Shown here piece after piece: positions 1-12,914 of a stretch of 64,000 nucleotides of DNA (position 1 is the first letter of the stretch; every line of letters begins with the position of its first letter). The stretch is taken from the NCBI GenBank assembly GCA_029532625.1, contig JARFXM010000008.1:248001-312000 (forward strand). Reading direction: 5' to 3'. The notes beneath the pieces were generated by a model, which ran no database searches, was not told where the DNA came from, and saw only the letters and a list, made by a program, of their open reading frames with translations. The translations under genes and the position numbers were made by a program. This DNA is from Lomentospora prolificans (lineage: Eukaryota > Ascomycota > Sordariomycetes > Microascales > Microascaceae).

Positions 1-494
1 GCGCAGTATTGGCATTTCAGACAGCACTACGATGACCTGGGGACGTGGGAGCTGCACCTCCTGCAGAGGAAGGATCCGCCGGACTGGGTGCGCTACGAAC
101 CGCCGTTCAACTTTGGTGTGTTCCTCGACGAAATCGCCGCCGTGACGTACCACCCGGAGTCTCTGAAGATACACGTCAAGTTAACGGTGCCCGAGGACGG
201 CGAGGGCACGGCGGGCTACGTCAAGGGCGAGGTTATGACGTGGTTCAAGAGGGAGAGAACGAAGAGACGCCTGTTGAGTTCCTGTCGGGAGAAAGCCATC
301 GCTTTGAAGTTGGCCGAGTCGTAAGTCGTTGACGCTCCCCTTTTCTTCGTTTTACTCTTTTTACTTTTGCGAAAAGAGTGCACACATGCTAATAGATGAG
401 TAGGGCTGAGTTTCTGGAGAAGAAGTGGGAGGAGCTTGGCGGGAAATCACATCAACTTAGTGGCGTTTTAGAAACCAACGGAGACAACGATTAA
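1..494 (+). CDS. Unknown protein, C-terminal part (5' end outside window)
   Basis: The reading frame is open from base 1, so the gene begins upstream. I read exon 1..320, an 83-nt intron with donor GTAAGT at 321 and branch GCTAAT at 389 followed by acceptor TAG at 401-403, and a last exon 404..494 ending in TAA. The visible part is about 137 residues, rich in aromatic and charged residues at its start (YWHFRQHYDD) and lysine/glutamate-rich at its end. Without splicing, the frame would stop at 322-324, inside the donor site. I do not recognise the family and see no membrane segment. A second open frame, 472..678, overlaps the end and may mean the true 3' end differs. Confidence 0.55.
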
Positions 495-678
495 GGGAAC
501 CGAGAAGAAGGACGCGGAGAACAAGTACGTGAAACGGCACGGGAACTGGGAAAGGAAACGGTACACGCGTAAAAAGCAAGAGAGGACCCCGAGGGGGGTT
601 TTGTCGAAGGAACTTGATACCCTTTTGAAGGACGGCTGGGAATATTTTAACGGGTGGGCAAGGGAACCTGTAGTTTAG
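472..678 (+). other. Open frame overlapping the end of the first gene
   Basis: This frame is open for 68 codons, directly preceded by a possible acceptor (TTTTAG at 466-471). It is in the same frame as the first exon of the preceding gene but not in the frame of its second exon. The predicted peptide is strongly basic in the middle (KRHGNWERKRYTRKK) and ends with a tryptophan-rich tail (DGWEYFNGWAREP). It could be a displaced 3' coding part after an indel, an alternative last exon, or chance. Confidence 0.25.
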
Positions 679-1059
679 TATGTTTCTATTCTTTGTTTCT
701 CCTAGATGGTTGTGGCACGAGTGCCAAGTATCGATACGAGAGGCGCAGCAATTAGAAAGTCATTAGAAAGTAAAGTCTCTATTCCATATCCGACCTCTTT
801 TGAAGAAGCAGTTGATACCTTTCTACCATTTCGTAAACGAACAATGCCCGCAAACACACATAGACACGCCAGATGTTTAGGAGGGGAGGAAAAGGGTATC
901 AAAAGCAAGCAAGTAAGCTACCCTAAAACTGAACGCAGACAACGCCAAGCGCTGAAAATATCCCCATGGATCAAGCATGACATGGAAAGAAGAGACTGCA
1001 AAGAAGATGACACAGCGCCACTCCCCTCCCCCTGAGAAAAGCACCGTAGAAGTTCATGC
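679..1059. other. Intergenic, 3' regions of two convergent genes
   Basis: The unknown plus-strand gene and the minus-strand GH47 gene converge here. Short open frames on both strands (706-1035 plus, 702-908 minus) show no recognisable motif. I see no RNA gene. Confidence 0.5.
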
Positions 1060-3015
<1,956 letters not shown>

Positions 3016-5532
3016 GATGAATGCGGTATGAGCAAAGGAATGAGAAAGAATGGAGAGCGAGGGAAAGACGCGGGCCAATTGGCCGGTGGCGGCTACCAAG
3101 GACGTGCAAGCGCAGACACTGGTTATTGGAGCATGCCAGATGCCAGATGTAAGACGAAAGACGAAATAGGACCCCTTGTCAGACTCTTGATATTGGGAGG
3201 AAGGGAGATATGCTAGAGGACGCTCGACTCGACTCGACGCCGAGTGTTCGGTTACAAGGGAGGCGGTAGATGTGGCCACTCTTATCGATTACTACCGTGT
3301 GCGCATGGTAGCTGCAAGCTGCCGTGTCGGGTAGATTAACACTTTAGGCGCGAGTCGGAGCAAAAGACAGGAGGCTGATTTGATCCGGGGATCCACGCGA
3401 TTTGGTGCGTACCAGAGAGCGAAGGCGCAAAAGAGGCGGACACAAGATCGAATGGACGGTAAAGCTAGAATATTTGGAAAAAAAAAAAGAAAGGGAGCGA
3501 GGGGAGAAGTCAACGATGGTGCTTTCGACAAGGGTTTGGTTTTTCTTCCGTCTTTGTGCCTTTTTTCTTTTTCTCCTTTTCGTCGCGTTCGAGCGCAACC
3601 GTTGTGAGATAGAGACTCGCAGCTGGTTGTCATCTAAAGGACAGCAAGGAGAGAAGATCAGACAGGCGCCAGAGAGCCAGCCAGCCGGGCCTTTTTGCTC
3701 GCCCAAATTGGGATCTCGCCCGCGCTGAGATTGGATTGGGTGGGTAATACGGTCTTGGCGCATCGCCTGGCTGGCTGGCTGTCGTGTGAGCAAATGCTTC
3801 GTGTCTCTGGCCTGGCCCGCCTTCAAGACCAAGGGTCCCAACGCTGGCTGGCGCTGGCCGATCCAGGTGAACACCACCGAGCATGACAGTGCTGGCAAAG
3901 AAACCCAGCTAATACTATGGAGGTCTGTTGATGTGCCTGCGAGGCCCGATTTCCTTCCCGCCAGGCTACAGGCGATTCTGTGCTGAGACCCTGAAGTCGA
4001 ACGGGGCAGGTGCTCCACATTCTCGCTGGCTTCCGTCGAGCTAATCCAAATCGGGAATAAAAGCTTGGCGCTTATCCCGGCGTCAAGTCTCGGGCCATGA
4101 ACGGGACTGGCAAAGGACAAACTTCCAGATTGCCTTGCAGCAACCGACTCGGCTCCGATGCCACAGCATCGACGAGCCTCCTTTATATCCCGTACTTTTC
4201 CTTGGATTACTGGACAAGACTCCGAGCACCCGCCAGAGCTCCTCAGAGTCCCCGCTCTGCCGCTTCCGTAGCTTCCATAGCCATTTGACTTCTCTTTCGA
4301 ACCGGGGTGTGCTGCCTCTAGGCTCGATGAGGTGTCTGTCATAGAATCCTGCCGAAGCTCAAAATGAAGCCGGTTTGCCAGTGGCGTAGCCTCTGGCTAT
4401 GCCGGATACCCGCCGGATCCTTACCGACGCCACCGGAGACGGCGCCGAGAGAACGGATGCGTCCTTCCGAGGCAGACAGAAGGCTACGCCAAACAGGCAC
4501 CTTTACGGTCGAAATGTCGAGATAGAATACTAGGGTAGGGTTAGAAGGACAATTACTCAGGAGTCGATTTATTTCCTGGAATAACCCTCGAAACCCTATA
4601 CCCAAATAAAATCTGTGTCCATGTCATCACAGGATCTGGTCACACAAACTGCGCCACATACGCATCGTGGCGAGGGACCAACACTGCAACCAACGTCGGA
4701 ACTAATACTCTTCCCAGCATATCGATCGGTAGCATCACGGGGCCGTCGCGGCCTTGGCTCTGCTACCGGTGATCCTCTGGCGCCGACAGAGGCCGGGAGA
4801 TCAGGTCGAGCCTGCTTCCCGACTGGACGCAAATGTACTCCCCGACTTTTTGACTCAACATCACCTCCGCGTACAGATTCGAATACGGCGCAGGAACGCA
4901 GTTGAATCCCGTCGCTAGTTCCCTCCCCTACCCAACCAAAAGCCAAGACATCCATAGCAGCAGTCTTGGCTGCTAGTTCTCAGCTCCTTCGCCAGACCGA
5001 TCCAAACTCTTGAAAGGTTTCTTTGGCCCTTCATCACAGCCCCTCGTTATAGAGACGAAAGCATCATGCCCAACTGTCCCCGGGCCCAATGAATAAAATA
5101 AAATATCCATAGCTGAGGCGCTCCAGTCTTTCGAACAATCCGTTCTATTGCATCCTAAGCATGAACAAGTACAAACTATATAGACAGATCTCGGCTGTAA
5201 ACGACAATATGCTAATAAAGGGGTAACATCCACACAACCAAACAACCCATCCCCCCAAAAAAAGGGAGCAATAGAGGTAATAAAAACTCAAATAAAAGGA
5301 AGAAAAAAGGATGCATATGTGCGATGCTGTCGGGAAATACACAAAACGGACAGACTGACAGGTATTTGTTATCGACAATGGCGAGGAGAAACGGCGATAA
5401 CCCACATCTCGACTCAAAACTTACACAACGGCCCTCATCATCCGTTGACGGATAGAGAAACAACTTGAACAATCACCAGGTATCATATATAGACATCACA
5501 CACAGACGCGCGAGACGTGAGAAGGCGCGCAT
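3016..5532. other. 2.5-kb intergenic region upstream of the GH47 gene
   Basis: This holds the GH47 promoter and leader and the 3' side of MVP1. A GCCA tetranucleotide tract occurs at about 3672-3683 and again, inverted, at about 3769-3781. On the minus strand an unusually long open frame of 332 codons runs 4342..3344. Its first 40 codons look protein-like but the rest reads like untranslated sequence, and no family is recognised. A TATAAAGG element lies on the minus strand near 4180. I see no other gene. Confidence 0.4.
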
Positions 5533-8500
5533 TTACTCGCCGAGCGGCATGCCCTCGAGCTCGTCGAGGAGGCTACGCCAGTTGTCCGCCAACACCTCAG
5601 CGTACTTGACCCTTTCCTGGGCCCAGTCCTGATTCCACCGCGAGACGTGGTACTGCGAAGCCTGGAAGTACCGCAGCTCGTCGCGGATGCACTCGCGCAC
5701 AAACACTGACCGGTTGTGCTGCTTGACGATAGATTCCTTGTCCTAAACCTAGGTGTTAGAATCGTAGCCTGGGCCGAGAGTTGTACGTGGGGACACTGAC
5801 CTTGATGATGGACTCCGCCACCTTTTCAATCTCGCCAGGCTTCACCATGCCCTCGGGTTTGTCCCTCAGGTTAGCCAGCTTAGCCTCGTTGGTCTGGATC
5901 CTCTTCTCTAAGTAAGGAATGTTGTCGCGGTCCAGCCTCTCGCGCCTCTCAAACATGTCTCGCATGCTCATAAGGCCATCTCTCTGTCTCTTGAGGTCCT
6001 CTAGAACGCCCGCCTCCCATGCGCGGCTCTCGTCCTCTAGCAAGCTCTGGCCTGTGCGAAGGTGCTTGCCCATGGCCATAAGTCCGTCGTTAAGGAGGGC
6101 CACCTCGGAGGTGTCCGTGGCGTAGGTCTCGGCGGTGGCTTCAGTTAGAGACGCTAGCGAGAGCGCAAGCCGGGCGTGGTCCGCAGCAACTCCCTCAGTG
6201 CGCTTGACAAGACGGTCCATGATGTTGCAAATACCAGTGTAGAGCTCGGTAGAGCGCTTGATGCCGGCGCGCGAACGGGAGAAGAGATCTTCAAGGGTGG
6301 GGGGCAGCGAGTCCTCGAGGCCCGGGGGGAGTGAGCGTCCATCAAACTCCTCCTGCACCGAGATAGTAGCCTGTTTGCGCCAGACGGCAAGTTCCTACGA
6401 TGCAATGGTTAGACAGCAGTCTAGGAGTGGGATCAAGTGGGTCACCTACAGTCGGCACAGTGAGGAACATGACGACGAGCTGCTCCTGGCTCAAAATTGG
6501 ATGCCGCACAAGCGCATTCAAGAACCTAGCTAGGCCGCGTCGTCGCTTCTCCATGAAGGCCCGGTCGTTGGATAGATGGTTGCCATTTACTGCATCATGT
6601 CAGCCTGACGGTAGTCACCGTGTGTAGCGCGGGGTTCCTACCGGCAACGCGCTTAGGTGGCAAGGGAGGCAGAGCCCTGAAAGGGTACCTCTTATGCAAG
6701 CACTCCAAGAGCCAGGTGAAATCGCTATACCGCCGCACGACCTTGCTGCCTCTCCTAGAGCTCGAAACCTCGTAGTTGTGGTGTTGGAACAAGAAGATAC
6801 CCTCCTTCTCCGGCATAAGGTTAACGGTGACAACCTCCTCGAGCGAGTTACCGGTCCGGCCGCTGCTAATTGCCCTCGGGAACGCCGGTTCCTGCGACGC
6901 ATTCTGTTGTCGTGGGGACGGCCCACCGAAGGGGTTCGCCGGAGGACTTCGCAGGGCGTCACCGAAGCCGATAGGAGTGCTCAAGCTAGTATTATCATAA
7001 AGCCCTCCCCACCCACCGGTTGATGGCGTCGAGGAAGGTACTCCCGTGGCGGAGGCCGATAGCGAGGGGTGTCGAGGAGGCGACGCCGGAGTCGGGCTGG
7101 TATAGGACGAGATCGGATCGGTGGATGGGGCAGGCATGGACATGGACATGGACGGATAGCTCCCTTGATCTGAGCCACCTCCGTTAGTCTCCGATTCCTG
7201 CGGCCGGTCGCCATTGGTCGCCGCCGCGTTGGTGGACTGGGTCGTCGATAACGTCGGGACTACATCATCGGAGTGGTGTTGGTGGTGCTTGTGCACGTCG
7301 GGCGTGTTCCATGGGTCCGCATCGGCGTCTGCAGGGTAATCCATGGTCGACGGGCTAAATGACTGGGACCGGGGAGGCGGCGTCGAAGGTTTGGGCGGAG
7401 GCTGCGGTGTCCGCTGCTGCTGCTGCTGCTGTACGGGTTTCTGGGGAGGTTTGGCAGCGAGCTCGGCCGTCTGCAATTCGGGTTCGGCGTTGATGCCGAT
7501 AAGCTTGGGTTGGGGAAGGTCTAAAGGGAGGGTTGTAAATCTCGAAATTAGCTCCAGCCACTTTTTCGCTATGGAGATAACGAGGGCAGCTCGATGGCGT
7601 ATTTTGGGGGTGTTGATTTCTGCCCCAGCCGGCAGCGTCGACGCCAGAGCCAGCACCAGCATGAGCACGTCCAAGCACAGGTAGCCAGCCCATAATGGGT
7701 AAAAGGACGGCAAGGGCCCTATTAGTTACCCATTGGCGCCCCGCAAATTGCTGTGCTAGGCTTAAATAGCTCGTTTTTGGTGGAAGCTCGACAAGACTGA
7801 CCAGCAACGCGACAGCCAATCAATGCAACGACCCAGTAGGGATGGTTCAGGTAAGAGACGCAGGAGTAAAGGCAAGCCATTGGACGAACAAGAAACTAGG
7901 AGCTGTTCACTGGATAAAGCTGCTGCTTCTTGGACGAGCATTCGTCATGCGTTTGCGGGATGAAGAGAGAGGATGGGATGGATTATCCACTTGGAAGATA
8001 GAGCCCACTCCAAAAGGCAGCTCAGTCCAGCGCGGGAACCGCCTGTGCAGCGTCGCAGGCGGGAAAGTGAGGAGAGGCATAACAGGGTACAATGTGGGAA
8101 AATGGAAGCTGGGAAAACAGAATATACAAACAAAGAAAATGGATCATCGACAATGCAAACTCACCTCTTCTCCTCTCGTCAACGGCATCTAGACTAACGG
8201 TTTCTCCCTCTTGTACAAGTCCAACCAATGCAAGAAGCACGTTGAATTCGTTCCTGCCCACTTTGCCACCTCCAGGCGACACGAGCTGAAGTATGCGGTC
8301 CCGTTGTTCGGAGCTGATCCTCGCCGCGGCAAATAGATGGTTGAGCCCTCGTTGGCTAATCTTGCCTAGGCCGCCGTCAACATCGTCTTCGAGGATCTTA
8401 TCAAAGAGTTCGACGTAGGACTCGGGCACATCGGCGGATCGTAGTAGGGTCTTGACGACGTCGCCACGGGATTGTCGTCTGCGAGGTGTCGGCATGTCCC

Positions 8501-8654
8501 AGGGCGAGCCGCTTCCGGAGCCGCCATCATCATCGTCGAACAGCGAGCTGGAGGATTTCGAGGGTTGGTCGTCATTGAAGAGGCCGCGAGTTCGCGAGGC
8601 TGACGATGCGACAGAGGGGCTCTCGCCAGGTGGGGAGGTGCCAAAGAGCGACAT
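5533..8654 (-). CDS. mvp1: Sorting nexin Mvp1 (PX-BAR, SNX8-like)
   Basis: Five exons, 8654..8165, 7520..6642, 6589..6450, 6394..5801 and 5742..5533, all join in phase and give 770 residues. The order fits Mvp1: an acidic/serine-rich N-terminus with an EH-like helical region (about 55-160), a low-complexity linker with a CAG-coded glutamine run (7412-7431) and many Ser/Pro/Thr, a PX domain (about 385-500) with RRYSDFTWLLECL and the PLPPKR loop, and a C-terminal BAR-like helical region ending in LEGMPLGE. PX domains bind PI3P; Mvp1 acts in endosome-to-Golgi and vacuolar sorting. The first intron, 644 nt (8164..7521), is long for this window. The junction DERRR/DLPQPKL reads smoothly, so no exon seems missing. 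Confidence 0.93.
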
Positions 8655-9702
8655 GATTGTTGTTCGATCGCAAAGTGACGATGGCTATGATGATTATGGT
8701 ATTAAATGGAGATCTATAGTAAGCTTTTTCAGCTTAATTGTGTTGATAGCGCCCGCGGCGTGGATGGAGTGGGCGGAGATTGATCGAGGACAGTCGGCTG
8801 AACAAGGTGCAGGAAAGCGAAGATACGGAGCTGTTGCTGATGACGACTTGCGCGATGCAGGTCCAACTCTCAGGGCCTAAATTTCGTCTGACCACCGACT
8901 GTGGGCAAGTACCAAGTCCAATGTGCCAGCCACCACCAAGGTCGATAAGCACGGCCGAGAAACAGCCCCGATAGACTCTGGCGGGAGGTGAGGATGAGAA
9001 AAAAGAGAGCTATCCGCAGCAAAGTGAGATGTATTAAAAAGTCGGATTGAATTCTCCGGGGCTCTGTCGAAGCTGGCTGCTGCGCAATAATCCTGACCTC
9101 TGTGCTCAGAACAAACAGTCTGAAACAACCCAACTGTTTGGGGGAAGCTCCTAGGCCCAACCAACTGAGCACGGCCAGCTGCGGGGGTAATAGTGGTGGA
9201 CCTATGTAAGCCAGCCAGCCAGCTAGCTCGGCAGTGGCGGACCACAGGATTTGCTGTCGGCTCAATAATAGCCAGCCAGCCAGCCTGGTGGCGGACTGTG
9301 CACTGCAGCATGGCCACTGCTTGCAGCGCTGGCTAGGCGCCATTGGAGACCGTCAGCACGCCAGTAAGAGGAGTTCACCCAGCGAGCAAGCACCGCGAGG
9401 CTTTTACGAGCGAGGTACTATTATCTTCTTCGCGAGTCTGAAGTGTGCCAGACGCCAGCTCGAGGGCCCATACATTCTGAAAACCCACGTACTTCTGGGC
9501 CAAAGTAAGTATGCAGCCAAAGCAAGATCATTCTCTGCCGTAGGAATCAAACCATGATTTTTAGAGCAATTGAATACACTGATGTAAAGATGCGTGGTGT
9601 TTATACAAGAGCCATCGTAGCCATGAGCCCCCTTCTATCAGACATCGCCCGCTACTCGAAATACACGTAGATAATACACAGTGTCTGGACCAACAATCCC
9701 CT
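8655..9702. other. Intergenic, MVP1 promoter and uL15m 3' region
   Basis: About 1 kb between two minus-strand genes. It holds the GCCA-type direct repeat listed separately and several open frames of under 160 codons with no recognisable domain. I see no RNA gene. Confidence 0.5.
9209..9298. repeat. Imperfect direct repeat with GCCA tetranucleotide tracts
   Basis: Two copies of an AGCCAGCCAGCCAGC tract, each followed within about 20 nt by GTGGCGGAC, start near 9209 and 9271. The same GCCA/TGGC motif recurs upstream of the GH47 gene near 3672 and 3769. Confidence 0.7.
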
Positions 9703-10721
9703 TTAAAAGATCTTCTCCTCCTCCACAACCTTCTTGCGCTGCTGCACCTTCTTCTTCGCCTTCTTCTCACTAGGCACGCCAAAGAACAAACTAGGGTTCT
9801 CACCGGGTTGCAACAGGTGGCTCAAGTACCCCCTGTGCGCGGGATCCCTATAGTACTCGATATCCTCACGGCTCGTCGGGTCGGGTAGCCTATACTTGTA
9901 AGGGCCCTTCCTGACCTCCTCCAGCACGCTCTGCACGTGCTCCTTGCCCAGCGGCAGCGGCTTCTCGGTGTTGACGCTAGTGCCGTTGAGCAGCCTCCTG
10001 ATGGCGAGCTTGGTATAGTACCTCGTGACGATACGGCCGCCGGCGCGCTCGACGGCGGCGATAGCGTCGGCCGAGGCGCGGGACACCATGATGTTGACGG
10101 GGTGGCTAAAGGTCTCCTTGCCGCGGCCGAGGAGCTTGACGCCGTCCTTGACGGAGCCGAGGATGCCGCATTCGATGAGCTCCTTGGGGGTGATTTGCTT
10201 GGTCGGGTCGAGTCGGCCGTTATCGATCCATTCTTGGATTTGGTCGAGGTTCGCTACGGAGAGCTGCTGTGCGTTGCTGAACAAAGAGTCAATCCAAAAC
10301 CCCTCCTCGAGAGAGCCGCGTTATAGCAATTATTTCATTCCACTTACTGGTTGTCGAAACCCTTCTTACCCTTGATCCTGATCAAAGGCGTCTGACCACC
10401 CTGGAACCAAGGGTTCACCTTGGCTCTCGCCTTCCTACCCTTCTGACCCCTACCGGACGTCTTACCATAACCCGAAGACGCACCCCTACCAACCCTCTTC
10501 CTATTCTTTACCGCGCCGGGGTTATTCCGCAGAGTCGCGAGGATGTGCGCGCCTCGCCTCGCTCCGGCTATCGTCGCGGTCGCCGCGAAGGTGGGAGGAG
10601 CTTGCGTGTTCTGGAGGGAGAGTCGGGTGAAGAGAGCGGCGAGGGACGGCGCCGCCGGCCTCACTTGGATGGGTGAGAACACCGCACGCAATTGCGGCGC
10701 CAATTGGAGTCTCGGGGGCAT
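9703..10721 (-). CDS. mrpl10: Mitochondrial large-subunit ribosomal protein uL15m (L15 family)
   Basis: Exons 10721..10348 and 10276..9703 are joined over a 71-nt intron (GTAAGT...CAG), giving 315 residues. After a basic, hydroxyl-rich mitochondrial presequence of about 55 residues comes the L15 signature: [23 protein letters not shown], abbreviated here to its glycine/basic core [14 protein letters not shown], then [15 protein letters not shown]. The C-terminal half carries the long extension typical of fungal mitochondrial L15, including the conserved [14 protein letters not shown] region, and ends in a lysine-rich tail. The protein is a structural component of the mitoribosome and binds 23S-type rRNA near the central protuberance (family knowledge). 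The symbol follows the yeast name MRPL10. Confidence 0.95.
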
Positions 10722-11525
10722 GTTGGGCGTTTGGTTGTTGGGAATTCGTCGCCCTGGTCGCTTGGTTGAAGGTGAATCTTAAGGCAAATTGAAAAAATTC
10801 AGGGAGCTAAGGTGATGCATTGTTGGTGCCTCAGGCATGAAACTTTTGCTGTGACACGACCTTGGAACGGAACCATTCCGTTTCGTTTGCTAGCAACAAG
10901 TCGAACTTGACGATTGTAATGGAAATTTGATATAAAATTATTGTTTTAGGCCTTCCAATTGAATTGGAGTTTTATTTATAAAACTATCGAGATGCTCTCT
11001 GATAAACCCTCAGCGTGTCATGGCTATCTCATATGAACACAGGCTTGACAGGAAGACCGCACGCCTCATCCCTCAAGCGGCCCATTACATCCATCATCAA
11101 CCCAGAGGCGATCGAAATTAGGGAAGTGGCTTCGAAATCTCGGTTTACAATGAGCTTCAGGGGCACCCCGTCCCCTTCTAGCTAGCATCTCACACCCGGG
11201 GCCATGACACATTCACCCGAAATCAAAAGTAATCCAAGGAACTTTTGCTTTATGTCGTGTGTATATCTATGCCAGATGGCATTACAAATCGTACTAATAC
11301 AGAGATTAAAGGAAACTCTGAATAGGAAATTCCATGATATCAAGAAGACCAGAAAAGAAGAGAAAGGCCACCAAAGGAAATCCAAATTGCCAATCCATCA
11401 TCAAGACGCTTCGACCTGGAAGCCAGTAGGTATCGGCCCACTGTCCAACTCAACGCCAATCGCTATGCAAAACGCTCTCAAAAGTGTACCAAAAACGAGA
11501 GCAGACGGAAAAAACGCCCTCCTCC
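10722..11525. other. Intergenic, uL15m promoter and 3' region of the lactonase gene
   Basis: About 800 nt with somewhat AT-rich sequence at 10920-10990. No gene, RNA or clear repeat is recognised. Confidence 0.5.
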
Positions 11526-12914
11526 TCAAATCTGCATAGCAAACTGCGGCCCAGCATTCGCCGCCCCAAAAGCACCAATCTCCAACGCCGCAACGGGCGA
11601 AGCAACAAGCGTGCCCGCGGCCTCGACAGCCACGCCAAAGTCCGCGTTCGACGTGACGGCGCCGCCCTGAGGCGCGATATTGTTCCCGTTCCTAGCGAGG
11701 GCGATGAGGCCGAAGCCGGAGTTTTGGTTCGTGGAGAAGAGGAGGCTCTCGTCAGCGGAGAAGGAGAACATGCGGGGCACGGAGCCGCCAGAGGAGATGC
11801 TCTCGCTGAAGTCGAGGGAGATGGGGCCGCCCTCCTCGGCGGGGACATTGACGCGGAAGTGGGTAATGCTGTCAGTCTGGTTGCCCGTGTTGCGGTTGGA
11901 CACGTAGACGTCCCTGTTGTCGGAGGAGATGATGATCTCGCCTGCGGTGGCGGTGGTGGCGTTGGCGGGGGGCAAGTCCTGGCCGAAGCTGCTGATGACC
12001 TGGGTTGGCACGAACTGGATGGAGTTCTCGACGTAGGAGACCTGGAAGACCTCGACGACGTTGAGGAGCTCGCAGAGGAGGACGTAATGGGTGGCGGCCT
12101 GGGTGCCGCGGGGGAAGAAGGCGCCGTGGCGAGGGCCGCATCCGTCGGGGGTGACGCGGACGCGGTTGACGACCTCGAATTGGTCTTCCTGGGAGTCAAT
12201 GACAAGGAGGGTATCGGTGCCGAGGTCGTTGACGATGAAGAAGCGGCCCGATGGGTCAAGCACGGACTGATGAGGGTGAGGAGCCTCCTGGCGAGCGGCG
12301 TTGGGGCCGAGAGGGTCGTTGGAGGCAATCTGTTTAAGGAGGCGGAGGGTGCCGTCCGTGATGTCCCAGATGTCAATCATGCCGGTGCCGCTACTTTTAT
12401 GTTAGTCCACGTGTCTTGTAAGATGGGTGAGATCCGAGCATGACTTACAAAGAAGACCCGACCATCCTAGTCTTGTCGAGATTGAACTCGAGGTGAACAA
12501 CACCGGCAGATCCGGCAGCGTTCTGAACCAACTGAAGAGTGTTGGAATCGCGGTCGACCTTTTTGTGCACTGTTAGCCCCTATTCCCTTTTTCTCTTTTT
12601 TTGCTTTCTCCCCTCGTCTGTCCCTCTCGACTCTTACTCACCACAAAGAGCTTGGTCACAGCATTAAACTCATCAACAGCGTAGAGCAAATTCGGCTCCC
12701 TAAAAGCCAACCAGCTAGGGTTGGTGCCCTCCTCGGTAGCATTGGCAACGACGTTGAAAGTTATGCCGTCAAAGTCGACCAGGAGCACCGAGTTGGGCAC
12801 GCCGATGAGGAGCTTAGAGGGGGTGCCAGGGACCTGGCGCTTGGCGATGTCGAGGGAAGGGACGGCGGCGGCGGCGGCGAGGGCCGCGTTGAGGAGGAAC
12901 GAGGCGAAGCGCAT
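11526..12914 (-). CDS. Secreted lactonase-like seven-bladed beta-propeller protein
   Basis: Exons 12914..12642, 12558..12449 and 12390..11526 join in phase (415 residues). A signal peptide (about 1-18, alanine-rich) is followed by LDIAKRQ, where KR at 25-26 is a likely Kex2-type cleavage site. The rest shows repeated blade-like segments (PNSVLLVDFDG, GMIDIWDI, PHPHQSVLDPSGRFFIVNDLGTD, ISSDNRDVYVSNR, PRMFSFSADESLLFSTNQNSG), the pattern of the lactonase/3-carboxymuconate-cyclase-like family (7-phosphogluconolactonase fold, Pfam lactonase). The substrate cannot be told; many fungal members are extracellular and uncharacterised. The first intron (12641..12559) must use an AAG acceptor to keep the frame, which is unusual. 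The DPHG-type motif near PHPHQ supports the family assignment. Confidence 0.85.

Noticed and set aside
11484..12443. 319-codon open frame on the plus strand
   Set aside because: It is antisense to the lactonase-like gene; its G/E/V-rich repetitive composition reflects codon bias of the real gene.
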